64,000 bases of DNA, from assembly GCF_020215665.1 (NCBI RefSeq), contig NZ_CP084061.1:1550001-1614000 (forward strand). Direction: 5' to 3'. The notes beneath the pieces are model-generated. The model saw only the letters and a list, made by a program, of their open reading frames with translations, was not told where the DNA came from and ran no database searches. Positions within the stretch are counted from its first letter, which is position 1; each line of letters begins with the position of its first letter. Shown piece after piece: positions 9,713 to 18,337 of this stretch. A program made the translations under genes and the position numbers. This DNA is from Blautia parvula. GTDB lineage: Bacteria; Bacillota; Clostridia; Lachnospirales; Lachnospiraceae.

Positions 9713-9813
9713 AACTCTCTCCTGCCTTTAGTTTCATCAAATTATCTCACTATATGTCAACTATACTCAGATTTTGGGTGTAGTCTTTAGTATATCATCT
9801 TTTTTTAACATAA

Positions 9814-11529
9814 TCAAATGTAATTTTGAACGATAATTTCAATACTTTCCCTGCCATTATAGGCATTTATGGATGGATAGTATGCAACAGACCATCTGGG
9901 CTTCTCTTTTATCCGCTCCACAAAGGCATCCCCCTCTCCGAACCACACGCCCTGTGCCTCACATCCGTTCTCGTCAAAGAGCTTCATCTTCACCACATTC
10001 CTGTTCTTTCCGAAGACGCGGCAGTTCTCAATGCGGACGTTTTTCTGTGCAAACAGAGGCTTGGTGTTTCCCTTGCCGAACGGCTCCAGCAGGGAAAGCT
10101 GGCGTATCAGAGGCATGTTCACATAAGAAATGGGCATGGGCACGTCAATCAGCACCTTCTGTGCCATGTCCTCCTCTGTAAGAGTACAATTTTCATTGAG
10201 CATCTGCCGGAAAGGCTCCACATTTTCCTCAGGAAGGGAAAGCCCCGCTGCCATGGGATGTCCGCCGAACTTTGACAGCAGCTCCCTGCATTTTGTAAGT
10301 TCCCTGAACATGTGGTAGGTCTCTATGGAGCGGCCGGAGCCCTTGACCCCCTCCTCCGCTTTTGTAAGGACAAATACCGGTTTGCTGTATCGCTCCCGGA
10401 TACGGCCGGCGATAATGCCTGCCAGACTCTCATGACACTTGGGAAGGTAGATGACAAGTACCCTGTCCTCATGAAGAGATGTGTTCTCCACCATCTCTGC
10501 CGCTTCCTCCACACCTTTTGCTGTCATATCCTTTCTGCTGTCGTTGAGTGCTTTCAAATCCGCCGCCAGAGCTGCCGCTTCCTCCCGGTCACGGCACAGA
10601 AGCAGGTTCAGCGCTCTTTTGGCTGTGCTCAGGCGCCCGCTGGCATTCATACAGGGACCGATAACAAAGCCGATATGGTAAGCGGTAAGAGGCCTGTCAT
10701 CCAGATTATTGACATGAATCAAAGCTTTTAATCCCAGATTCTGCGTGTGCATGATTCTTTTCAGCCCTTCTTTTACCATGATCCTGTTCTCATCCTGCAG
10801 GTCCATCACATCCCCCACGGTGGCGATGGCTGCAAATTCAATGAGTTCCTCCGTCTCTGAAGCAGGAATTTCCATCCGCTCATAAAGGCCGCAGATGACC
10901 TTGTAGGCTACCATGGCCCCGCAGATCCCCTTGTAAGGATAAGGGCAGTCCTGCTGTTTTGGATTTACAATGGCATCCGCGTCCGGGACAAAGGTCCTCA
11001 CACTGCCGTCCTCCTGCTCCTCATAGGGAATCTCATGATGGTCTGTCACCACCACGGTCATGCCGAGGCTTTTGGCGTAAGCGATCTGCTCCAGGGCGCT
11101 GATGCCGTTGTCGCAGGTCACAATGGTGTCTGTATTTGCCGCCAAAGCCAGGTCGATCAGTTCTTTGCTGATGCCGTATCCGTCTTTCATCCTGTCCGGA
11201 ATATCCACATCCACACAGGCCCCTGCGCGGCGAAGGCCAATGAGCAGAATATAGGTGGAACAGATGCCGTCAATATCGTAATCCCCGATGATCCTGATCT
11301 TTTTTCCTTCCCTGATCTTATGTATCAGAATGTCAAGAGCTGTGTCCATTCCCTTTAACAGCTTCCAGGAGTGAAGGCCCGTAAGCTTTCCATGCAGATA
11401 TCTGTCGATCTCCTCATCTGTTATCTGTTCCCTGTTCCGTATCAGTCTTGCTATGACCGGGTCCACGCCGAACTTCCGGCTTATCTCATAAAAATCCGCT
11501 TTCTTGGCGGAAATCACCCATTTTTCCAT
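9814..11529 (-). CDS. recJ: Single-stranded-DNA exonuclease RecJ
   Basis: A 571-residue DHH-family nuclease, 5'-3' on single-stranded DNA, acting in recombination and repair. Motif I is seen as GDYDIDGICSTYIL, the DHH motif as VTDHHEIP, and the DHHA1 domain as GGHPMAAGLSL (about 440). The C-terminal OB-like domain ends in INAYNGRESIEIIVQNYI. The length matches compact Firmicutes RecJ proteins. A terminator-like hairpin separates it from secDF upstream. Confidence 0.95.
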   Translation of the reverse strand: MEKWVISAKKADFYEISRKFGVDPVIARLIRNREQITDEEIDRYLHGKLTGLHSWKLLKGMDTALDILIHKIREGKKIRIIGDYDIDGICSTYILLIGLRRAGACVDVDIPDRMKDGYGISKELIDLALAANTDTIVTCDNGISALEQIAYAKSLGMTVVVTDHHEIPYEEQEDGSVRTFVPDADAIVNPKQQDCPYPYKGICGAMVAYKVICGLYERMEIPASETEELIEFAAIATVGDVMDLQDENRIMVKEGLKRIMHTQNLGLKALIHVNNLDDRPLTAYHIGFVIGPCMNASGRLSTAKRALNLLLCRDREEAAALAADLKALNDSRKDMTAKGVEEAAEMVENTSLHEDRVLVIYLPKCHESLAGIIAGRIRERYSKPVFVLTKAEEGVKGSGRSIETYHMFRELTKCRELLSKFGGHPMAAGLSLPEENVEPFRQMLNENCTLTEEDMAQKVLIDVPMPISYVNMPLIRQLSLLEPFGKGNTKPLFAQKNVRIENCRVFGKNRNVVKMKLFDENGCEAQGVWFGEGDAFVERIKEKPRWSVAYYPSINAYNGRESIEIIVQNYI

Positions 11530-11554
11530 CTGCTGTACTCTCCGTCTTCTTCTA

Positions 11555-11590
11555 TTTTAAAAGAAAGGAGCGCTGCCGCTGCAGCACCCC
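11555..11590 (-). terminator. Terminator downstream of secDF
   Basis: On the minus strand GGGGTGCTGC pairs over ten positions (including G-U) with GCAGCGCTCC around an AGCG loop. TTTCTTTTAAAA follows. It begins ten bases beyond the secDF stop and probably ends the SCIFF-sec transcript before recJ. Confidence 0.7.
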
Positions 11591-11599
11591 TTCCCCATT

Positions 11600-13834
11600 T
11601 TAAGCCATTTTCTTTTTGATTTTTGTCTTCATGACATACCACAGAGCGCCTGTGATGCACACGGAGGAATATCCGCCGCACACAATACCGACCATCAGCG
11701 GCAGGGCAAACTCTCTTACAGAGGAAACACCCAGCACGAACAGCAGGAACACCATGATAAAGGTTGTCAGTGAAGTATAGATACTTCTTGTCAGAGTCTG
11801 TGTGATACTGTTGTTGACCAGTTCCTCCAGATCCGCTTTCTTTCTGGACACTGCCATGTTCTCACGGATACGGTCAAAGATAACGATCGTGGCATTGATG
11901 GAGTAACCCACAATGGTCAGCATACATGCGATAAAGGTGTTGCCCACAGATACTCTGGCCACTGCATAGAAAGCCAGAACTACCAGCACATCGTGAAGCA
12001 GAGCTACAACCGCACTGCTGGCGAACCGGATATCCTTGAAACGCAGCCAGATGTACAGCAGCATAAGGATCGTGGCGATCACCACTGCCTTCACCGCGTC
12101 AGCACGCATCTCATTGCTGACAGTGGAGGAAATGCTCTCGGTTGCGATCAGATCTTCTTCCACATCAAACTCGTCCACCAGGGCCTTATTAAGAGCTTCT
12201 CTTGTCTTAACATCCAGTGTGATGGTCTTGATGATAACCTGGTTGGTGCCCACCACCTTTGTGGCCTGCACATTGTTGTCACCGGTAACCTCTTCCACAA
12301 TGGGAACTACCTTTGCGTCAATCTCTTTGATGTCCATATTGTCATGAAATGTCACATTGGTGGATGTACCGCCTTTGAACTCCAGGCTGTATTTCAGCGC
12401 ATCCCCTGTGCTGGCTTTGAACACGCCCATGGCAATGGGAGCGCAGAGAACCAGAATGATAGAAACCGCAAAGAAGATTTTTCTCTTCTGTAAAAAGCGG
12501 ACCGGCTGTCTCTCTTTCTTTCTGCCGTAGAACTTTTCGTCGCGGATTCCCACAGCGAACATGGCATAGGCAATGAAACGGGAAACTACCAGCGCGGTGA
12601 ACATGGACAGAACAATACCGAGTGCCAGTGTCTGTGCAAAACCTTTTACTGTACCGGAGCCAAGCCAGTTCAGCACAAACGCCGCGATCAGCGTAGTGAT
12701 ATTGCCGTCAAAGATCGCAGAGAACGCTTTCTGAAATCCGTTCTGGATGGCAGTCCGCACGTTTCTTCCAAGGGCGATCTCCTCCTGGATACGGGCGTAT
12801 ATGATGACGTTTGCATCCACCGCCATACCGATGGACAGGATAATACCTGCAATACCCGGCAGAGTCAGTGTCAGGTCAAACGCGTTCAGGCATATGAGAT
12901 CCAGGCATGTGTAGATAATCAGCGCAATGCCGGATACAAGACCGGGAATCCTGTATACGAAGATCATGAACAGGATAACAAGTGCAAGTCCGATCCCTGC
13001 AGCCTTCACACTGCTGGCAATGGCTTCCTCACCTAACTGTGCGGCAACCACGTTGGAACGAAGCTCGCTCAGCTCCAGCTTCAGACCACCGATACGGATG
13101 GTGGAAGCCAGGTTTTCAGCCTCAGCAGAATCCTTCATACCGGAAATCTGGGCATTGCCGTCTTTGATCTCCGCGTTTACATTGGGTACACTGACGAATT
13201 TGCCGTCATAGTAGATACCAATGCTGTCATGGCTGTCCTCAAAGGCAGCTTTTGTGGCCTCCGCGAATTTTGTGGTTCCCTCCTCTGTCAGAGTCAGGTC
13301 CACCACATTTTCTTTGTTCTTTAAATCGTTTTCAATGATGGCAGCTTTTGCTGTCTTAACCTCTGTACCTGTCAGGACAATGGAACCATCCTTCTGCAGT
13401 TCCTCAATAGTCTTGTTCAGAACATACTCTGTGCCGTTAAAGGTGTAGTTCTCAGAACCGTCAGAACCCTTGTGGGCAATAAAATACAGGGAGCCCGGTT
13501 TTCCCAGCTCTTCCAGAATCTGGTTGGCATCCGTAACACCCGGGATTTCCACGTTGATCCTGTTTGTACCCTCTTTGTAAACCTGGGCCTCGGAGCTGTA
13601 CTGCTCCACTCGTTTTTGTAATTTGTAGATGGTGTCCGCCATCTCATCGTCTGTGGGGTTTTTCTTTGACGCCTCGTATGTAATGCTGACACCGCCTGCC
13701 AGATCAAGGCCGGTCTTAATGTGTTTTGCGGCACCTGTTCCGGTGGGACCCAGTCCGACTGCGGAGGTGAATACCAGGAAACCGGTAATCAGAACCGTCA
13801 GCACAAGTACGAGAATACCTCTGCTTTTCTTCAT
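11600..13834 (-). CDS. secDF: Fused protein translocase subunit SecDF
   Basis: A 744-residue fusion of SecD and SecF, the proton-motive-force-driven accessory of Sec translocation. The SecD half (to about 440) has an N-terminal membrane anchor, GLDLAGGVSITYEA, a large extracytoplasmic domain, and six membrane segments including GMAVDANVIIYARIQEE. The SecF half begins around 455 with FLEFKGGTS-like EFKGGTSTNVTF, then SINATIVIFDRIRE. The fused form occurs in many Firmicutes. It lies 49 bases downstream of the SCIFF maturase, a conserved neighbourhood in Clostridia. Confidence 0.95.
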   Translation of the reverse strand: MKKSRGILVLVLTVLITGFLVFTSAVGLGPTGTGAAKHIKTGLDLAGGVSITYEASKKNPTDDEMADTIYKLQKRVEQYSSEAQVYKEGTNRINVEIPGVTDANQILEELGKPGSLYFIAHKGSDGSENYTFNGTEYVLNKTIEELQKDGSIVLTGTEVKTAKAAIIENDLKNKENVVDLTLTEEGTTKFAEATKAAFEDSHDSIGIYYDGKFVSVPNVNAEIKDGNAQISGMKDSAEAENLASTIRIGGLKLELSELRSNVVAAQLGEEAIASSVKAAGIGLALVILFMIFVYRIPGLVSGIALIIYTCLDLICLNAFDLTLTLPGIAGIILSIGMAVDANVIIYARIQEEIALGRNVRTAIQNGFQKAFSAIFDGNITTLIAAFVLNWLGSGTVKGFAQTLALGIVLSMFTALVVSRFIAYAMFAVGIRDEKFYGRKKERQPVRFLQKRKIFFAVSIILVLCAPIAMGVFKASTGDALKYSLEFKGGTSTNVTFHDNMDIKEIDAKVVPIVEEVTGDNNVQATKVVGTNQVIIKTITLDVKTREALNKALVDEFDVEEDLIATESISSTVSNEMRADAVKAVVIATILMLLYIWLRFKDIRFASSAVVALLHDVLVVLAFYAVARVSVGNTFIACMLTIVGYSINATIVIFDRIRENMAVSRKKADLEELVNNSITQTLTRSIYTSLTTFIMVFLLFVLGVSSVREFALPLMVGIVCGGYSSVCITGALWYVMKTKIKKKMA

Positions 13835-13883
13835 TGTTCTTTCCCTTCTTTACTTTTAGTCTTTATGTGTGTCATGATGTATG

Positions 13884-15242
13884 CTATTGTTCTGCCAAAG
13901 CGGCTTTTATCATAATGGCACATTCCACTCTCTTGCGCTGCAGTTCACAGCCAAGGTCATAGACATCGTTGATGGAGCCGTGGAAATTATAGGAATTTGC
14001 CGCACATCCGCCGCTGCAGTAAAATCTGGCGAAGCACTCCCGGCATTTTTCCTTTGCATATACATTACACTCTTTGAACGCATCGCGGATCTCCGGTTTC
14101 TGTACACCGTCCCACACATTGCCCATGAGGAATTTTTCCTCACCGACAAACTGATGGCAGGGATACAGGTCACCCCATGGTGTCACAGCCAGATATTCGG
14201 TTCCGGAACCGCAGCCGGAAAGCCGCTTATACACACAGGGACCTCCCGTCAGGTCTATCATAAAGTGGAAAAAGTTAAAGCCTCTTCCCTCTTTTTCCCT
14301 CTTGATGATCTCTTTTGCCAGCTTGTCATACTCCTCACAGATTTTCGGGACATCCTCCCACTGAAGCGCATATTCTTCTTTTTCATCCGCCACCACAGGC
14401 TCCACGGAAATCTGTTCAAATCCCAGGTCCGCCAGATGGAGCACATCTTTGGAAAAATCCAGGTTATGACGGGTAAAGGTACCTCTGGCATAATATTTCT
14501 TCTGCCCTCTGCTGTCGGCAAATTTCTGGAATTTCGGTACCACCAGGTCATAGCTGCCCGCTCCTTTTCGGAAGGGACGCATAAAATCATGGACTTCCCT
14601 GCGGCCGTCAATACTGAGCACTACGTTGTCCATCTCTTTGTTGGCAAATTCCATAATCTCATCATTGAGCAGGACGCCGTTTGTTGTGAGTGTAAAGCGA
14701 AAATGCTTGTTGTGGATCTTTTCCTGGGAACGGCCGTAGGCCACAAGGTCTTTGACCACCTTCCAGTTCATAAGCGGCTCCCCGCCGAAGAAATCCACCT
14801 CCAGGTTCTTCCTGTTGCCGGAATTGGCGATCAGAAAATCCAGCGCCTGTTTTCCCACTTCATAGGACATCATGGCCCTGCGTCCATGATACTCCCCTTC
14901 CTCCGCAAAACAGTAACGGCAGGCCAGGTTGCAGTCGTGGGCAATATGCAGGCAGAGAGCCTTCACCACTGTGGGCCTGTCCTTAAAACTGTCGATTGCT
15001 TTTTCGTACACATCCTCTGTAAACAGCATCTGCTCTTTTTTGAGCACCGCGCATTCCTCAAGAGCAGTTTTAATATCTTCCTCCTGATACCTGTCTTTCA
15101 GGGCAGTGAGTATCTCCTCCTCACTTTTTCCCTCATCCAGCAGACCGACCATGTCGTAGACAATCTCATCCACCACATGCACGGAACCGCTGTTTACATC
15201 GAGTACAATGTTGTATCCATTATTTTTATAACGATGAATCAC
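13884..15242 (-). CDS. scfB: SCIFF peptide maturase, radical SAM/SPASM protein
   Basis: A 452-residue radical SAM enzyme. C-N-L-A-C-R-Y-C gives the C-x3-C-x2-C cluster site (about residues 104-111). The C-terminal cysteine-rich SPASM region includes GCGSGTEYLAV, LYPCHQF and CRECFARFYCSGGCAANS, binding auxiliary clusters. The N-terminal 90 residues form a peptide-recognition (RRE-like) region. Characterised homologues form a Cys-to-Thr thioether in the SCIFF peptide. The start is taken as GTG at 15242 with AAAGGA eight bases upstream; an ATG at 15278 is possible but lacks a good ribosome site. The precursor gene lies 131 bases upstream, separated by two hairpins. Confidence 0.95.
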   Translation of the reverse strand: MIHRYKNNGYNIVLDVNSGSVHVVDEIVYDMVGLLDEGKSEEEILTALKDRYQEEDIKTALEECAVLKKEQMLFTEDVYEKAIDSFKDRPTVVKALCLHIAHDCNLACRYCFAEEGEYHGRRAMMSYEVGKQALDFLIANSGNRKNLEVDFFGGEPLMNWKVVKDLVAYGRSQEKIHNKHFRFTLTTNGVLLNDEIMEFANKEMDNVVLSIDGRREVHDFMRPFRKGAGSYDLVVPKFQKFADSRGQKKYYARGTFTRHNLDFSKDVLHLADLGFEQISVEPVVADEKEEYALQWEDVPKICEEYDKLAKEIIKREKEGRGFNFFHFMIDLTGGPCVYKRLSGCGSGTEYLAVTPWGDLYPCHQFVGEEKFLMGNVWDGVQKPEIRDAFKECNVYAKEKCRECFARFYCSGGCAANSYNFHGSINDVYDLGCELQRKRVECAIMIKAALAEQ

Positions 15243-15283
15243 AGTATTTTTCCTTTCTTCTCTTAGTATGCCGTACAATGAAT

Positions 15284-15309
15284 AAGCAGCGGCTTTTATA
15301 CCGCTGCTT
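15284..15309 (-). other. Hairpin in the scfA-scfB spacer (proximal to scfB)
   Basis: A perfect nine-base inverted repeat, AAGCAGCGG against CCGCTGCTT with an eight-base loop. It has no strong U-run on the minus strand. It may attenuate or stabilise the message between the peptide and its maturase. Confidence 0.55.
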
Positions 15310-15342
15310 CTGATGTCTTCCTATGACAGCAAATTATTCTTG

Positions 15343-15377
15343 ATAACAGGAAGTTCGTGAAGCGCAGTTCCTGTTAT
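15343..15377 (-). terminator. Hairpin starting at the scfA stop codon (attenuator candidate)
   Basis: A perfect ten-base inverted repeat (ATAACAGGAA / TTCCTGTTAT, 15-base loop). On the minus strand its 5' arm includes the TAA of scfA. There is no long U-run after it. It probably caps or partly terminates the short peptide transcript, so that peptide message exceeds maturase message. Confidence 0.55.
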
Positions 15378-15514
15378 TTATTCTCGCAGCTCTGATTTCC
15401 TACTGTGCAGGATGTTTTACAGGCTGACTGGCAGGATGTCTGGCACTCACCGCAACCGCCTTTTTTTACTGTATTCTGTAAGTTTTTTGTATTTAATGTT
15501 TTGATATGTTCCAT
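15374..15514 (-). CDS. scfA: SCIFF ribosomally made peptide precursor (six cysteines)
   Basis: A 46-residue peptide starting MEHIKTLNTKNL. Cysteines lie at 21, 24, 28, 32, 36 and 43 in a G/S/T-rich C-terminal half: six cysteines in about forty-five residues, the definition of the SCIFF family. The leader (1-18) is the maturase-recognition part; thioether partners among the intervening Thr/Ser are expected from characterised homologues. The ATG at 15514 has GGGAGGA eight bases upstream and follows a promoter at 15570-15599. The mature function is unknown in any species. Confidence 0.95.
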   Translation of the reverse strand: MEHIKTLNTKNLQNTVKKGGCGECQTSCQSACKTSCTVGNQSCENK

Positions 15515-15569
15515 GACATATTCCTCCCTGTGCTTAAATGTAATTCTATGCGTCTGCACGCTTGTGGCT

Positions 15570-15599
15570 ATTATAGCATATCTATAACCGGCAAGGCAA
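15570..15599 (-). promoter_or_regulatory. Candidate promoter of scfA
   Basis: On the minus strand TTGCCT is followed after 18 bases by TATAAT, with TGC directly before it (extended -10). It lies about 55 bases upstream of the scfA start, giving the peptide its own promoter distinct from the TIGR04086 gene. Confidence 0.6.
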
Positions 15600-15652
15600 G
15601 TATTTCTTTCGTAATTCAAGTGAACCTATCCCGGTTCCTGCAAGCGGAACTC

Positions 15653-16027
15653 TCACGACAACATACCGCCCAGGGCGCCTCCCAGAAAACAGAGAAAATA
15701 GGTGACTGCCATCTCCTTAAAATCAGCGGATATCTGATGCTCCGTCAAAAATGTGACTGCGGTCAGAAGCACTGCATAGCCAATCCCCAGCGCCATTCCC
15801 CACAGGTATCTCTGGTTTCCTACTTTTTTTCCAAGATAGAAGCCTCCCAGAAAACAGGACACTATGTAAATAATCAGGATACCCAGGTTCACCTGGTTTT
15901 CTCCCAGTCCCATCTTGTACAGAAGAAGCGCCAGAAGAAGCAGCATAAGGCCGGTTGCCAGGTAAGCTGCCAGCAGCGCCTTCATCATCAGTAGAGGTTT
16001 TGATTGTTTTGCAACTGTCTGCTCCAT
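15653..16027 (-). CDS. TIGR04086 family membrane protein
   Basis: A 124-residue protein with four predicted membrane segments (about 12-36, 45-65, 74-92, 103-122) and short loops. The repeated GxxLGxxxG pattern near FLGGFYLGKK and FLGGALGGML suggests tight helix packing. The family is found in Firmicutes beside yajC/SCIFF/sec genes, as here upstream of scfA; its function is unknown. The ribosome site GGGAGGG, seven bases before the ATG, is the 3' arm of a perfect hairpin (16035-16062). Confidence 0.8.
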   Translation of the reverse strand: MEQTVAKQSKPLLMMKALLAAYLATGLMLLLLALLLYKMGLGENQVNLGILIIYIVSCFLGGFYLGKKVGNQRYLWGMALGIGYAVLLTAVTFLTEHQISADFKEMAVTYFLCFLGGALGGMLS

Positions 16028-16034
16028 AAAGAAA

Positions 16035-16062
16035 CCCTCCCATATGTATATATATGGGAGGG
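16035..16062 (-). terminator. Terminator-like hairpin that contains the ribosome site of the next gene
   Basis: A perfect eleven-base inverted repeat, CCCTCCCATAT / ATATGGGAGGG, with a six-base loop. On the minus strand TTTCTTT and then the ATG of the TIGR04086 gene follow. It therefore looks like the terminator of the surface-protein gene (stop at 16086) while also sequestering the GGGAGGG ribosome binding site. Confidence 0.7.
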
Positions 16063-16085
16063 CATTCTGATGTATTACTATGTAA

Positions 16086-18059
16086 TCATTTCTTTTTTCT
16101 TTTACCCAAGACTAAAAGGACCACCACAACAATGACTGCCGCAGCTGCCACCAGCACATAGGTAAGAATCGGTGACTCATCGCCTGTTCTGGGGTTTACC
16201 ACCACTGCTCCGTTGTTTTTCTTAATGGAGGTGTTGGTTGGCTTTTTCACTGTGGAGGAACCATTGTTTCCGCCGTTCTTGTTGATGGAAGAACTGCCGC
16301 CGTTCCCTGTTGTGCCGGCTGACGGTACTGTAGGCTTATGGTTGGGGCTCTGTGTTCCGATTCCCACAAGCTGGCTGCCGCCTACATTGAAAGGACTCAG
16401 GGAGCCGGTTTCAAATACCAGGTATCCGCCTGAAACATTCATATTGCTTCCCAGTGTGAAATATTCATAACTGCCGGTCTCTTCCATATAATGTCCGATC
16501 ACCAGCTTTTTGTAGAGATCTGCGTCCTTTGGCACCGGAATGGATACCGTCACCTTTTTGCCATCCGGAATCTTGTACTCTTTATCTGCTTTCAGATCCC
16601 AGAGTTCAATCTCATATGCCTGGAGAATCTGCTCAATATCCGCTGCCGGCAGACTGTCCACATCTGTATTCAGGGATACCCTGACTTCTACATAAGAGGG
16701 AATAAAATCACCGGATACTTTCACATCTGTGGCCTTGTCCCAAAGGCTGCCCACCGGTTCTTTTTCTGCCTTTTCGGAAGACTCCTTTTTCGATGATATA
16801 TTCTCTTTTTTATCTGTGTTTTCCTTTTTGGAGGATTCTTCTTTTTTGGATGCGTCATCCTTTTTGGCTGACTCTTCTTTTTTGGTCTCTTCCTTCTTGG
16901 ATGCGTCCTCTTTCTTGTCCTTTGCATCCTTTTTATCTTCTACGGGCTTTTCCGTCTTGTCTGTGTCTTTCTTATCGGCATCCGTATCCTTGTCATCTGC
17001 AGGCTTCTCAGCCTGGTCAGTCTTGCCGCTGTCCGTATCCTGCTTGGGTTCCTCTGTTTCGGCCTCTTCCTTCTTCGGCTCCTCTTTTTCTTCCGCAGAA
17101 GACTCCGGCGCTTTCAGAGACTCCACATATACGGTCACACTTCGAACCACCTGCTGCCCCTCCGCGCTCCAGCCCGGGACTCCGGAATAGTCATATGTCT
17201 CCGTGTCATTGGGCGTAAAGATGATCTGATGGGTGCTCTCATAGGTATCCGGCACTTTCTCAGGCTCCGCGAAACGGAAGGTACCGTCACCGTTGAAACC
17301 GTCTCCCATGAACATGGACTCCAGTGTGGCCGGCTCCTTCATGGTCATGCTGTCCGGTACCGTCACCGCAGGTGCTTCCTGCTTTTTAACCGGTGCCTCC
17401 TCCTTGGGTTCTTCCTTGGGTTCTTCCTTTTGTTCCTCTTTTGCCTCTTCTTTAGACTCTTCTTTTGTATCCTCTTTTACCGCATCTTTATCTGCGCTGT
17501 TATCCTCTGAGGTGTTATCCTCTTTTTTTTGTTCCTGATTTTCTTTGTTCTCCTCTTTTGCCTTTTCACCCACTACAAAGGCATCGGCGCCCAGATTGGC
17601 GCTCTTGGTATCCACATCGGAGGCGCTCAGCCAACCGTAAGACAAGGTAAGCTTACCGCTTCCCTCCACCTTTATGATCGGTCCGCTGAAACCGTCCGCA
17701 CGCTTGACTGTGATCCCGGAGGGCATGGTGAGCTTTGTCTCACCGGAAATGGTGATGGTTCCGCATACCAGGATGGTCGCGCTGTCGGCTGCCAGGGATT
17801 TGGCTTTCTCAAAGCTGGAAACCGCCGTATCCTTGGAGGTGCCGTCCCCGCTCTTCTTACCGCTGCCGCTTACATAGACAGTTTTTAGCTTTGCCGCATT
17901 GTCCGTCTGCTCCGCTGCTGCCACCTGGGATAATCCCATGTGCATGCCGGTGCCCGCTCCCTGTACCACCAGCATGGCTGCCAGTGTAATGCCGAGAGTT
18001 GTCTTCAGGATTCTGTTCTTATATGATCTGCTGTTATTTCCGCTGTAATTTTTCTTCAT
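16086..18059 (-). CDS. Wall-anchored surface protein with a long charged linker
   Basis: 657 residues from the ATG at 18059 (AAGGGG upstream). An N-terminal signal segment (about 15-45) is followed by a beta-rich domain (VYVSGSGKKSGDGTS, ILVCGTITISGE), resembling a DUF1565/beta-helix repeat. An E/K-rich linker, a second small domain, and a long low-complexity K/E/D/S region follow. Next comes a beta domain (VSGDFIPSYVEVRVSLNTD). The C-terminus has NPRTG (622-626), a hydrophobic stretch and GKRKKK, a sortase-type sorting signal with N in place of L. No enzyme motif is recognised. Probably an adhesin or scaffold. Confidence 0.75.
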   Translation of the reverse strand: MKKNYSGNNSRSYKNRILKTTLGITLAAMLVVQGAGTGMHMGLSQVAAAEQTDNAAKLKTVYVSGSGKKSGDGTSKDTAVSSFEKAKSLAADSATILVCGTITISGETKLTMPSGITVKRADGFSGPIIKVEGSGKLTLSYGWLSASDVDTKSANLGADAFVVGEKAKEENKENQEQKKEDNTSEDNSADKDAVKEDTKEESKEEAKEEQKEEPKEEPKEEAPVKKQEAPAVTVPDSMTMKEPATLESMFMGDGFNGDGTFRFAEPEKVPDTYESTHQIIFTPNDTETYDYSGVPGWSAEGQQVVRSVTVYVESLKAPESSAEEKEEPKKEEAETEEPKQDTDSGKTDQAEKPADDKDTDADKKDTDKTEKPVEDKKDAKDKKEDASKKEETKKEESAKKDDASKKEESSKKENTDKKENISSKKESSEKAEKEPVGSLWDKATDVKVSGDFIPSYVEVRVSLNTDVDSLPAADIEQILQAYEIELWDLKADKEYKIPDGKKVTVSIPVPKDADLYKKLVIGHYMEETGSYEYFTLGSNMNVSGGYLVFETGSLSPFNVGGSQLVGIGTQSPNHKPTVPSAGTTGNGGSSSINKNGGNNGSSTVKKPTNTSIKKNNGAVVVNPRTGDESPILTYVLVAAAAVIVVVVLLVLGKRKKK

Positions 18060-18201
18060 AATCTGCCCCTTTTTAAAATCTATCTCGTCGTGGTCTGCTA
18101 TGTATCTTTTATATGTAAAAATTGTGTTTCTGCACATTGTGCAAATTAGACAATTTCGGTACTCTTTCTTTAGGCATAATCATCATGCCTCTATCGGAGA
18201 C

Positions 18202-18210
18202 ATTATAGCA
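18202..18210 (-). promoter_or_regulatory. Candidate extended -10 for the surface-protein gene
   Basis: The minus strand carries TGCTATAAT about 140 bases upstream of the ATG at 18059. The -35 region is weak. The long leader shows only a small GGCAT/ATGCC hairpin (18174-18190). Confidence 0.4.
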
Positions 18211-18267
18211 TATTTCTGTTTGTTTCGACACCCCTAAAATTCAATTTTTTTATTTTTTCTGCGATAC

Positions 18268-18296
18268 TTGCAATCCTTCCCAAAATCATGTATCAT
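18268..18296 (+). promoter_or_regulatory. Candidate promoter of the CNNM-type gene
   Basis: TTGCAA and TATCAT are separated by 17 bases, about 40 bases upstream of the TTG start at 18338. This 200-base divergent region otherwise holds AT-rich sequence only. Confidence 0.5.
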
Positions 18297-18337
18297 TTCT
18301 TAATATAATTTTATATTACAAAGGAGTTGAAATTTAA

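Noticed and set aside
13881-15266. A 461-codon plus-strand frame antisense to the SCIFF maturase
   Set aside because: It mirrors the codon pattern of scfB, whose radical SAM and SPASM motifs are unmistakable; no start signals are seen.
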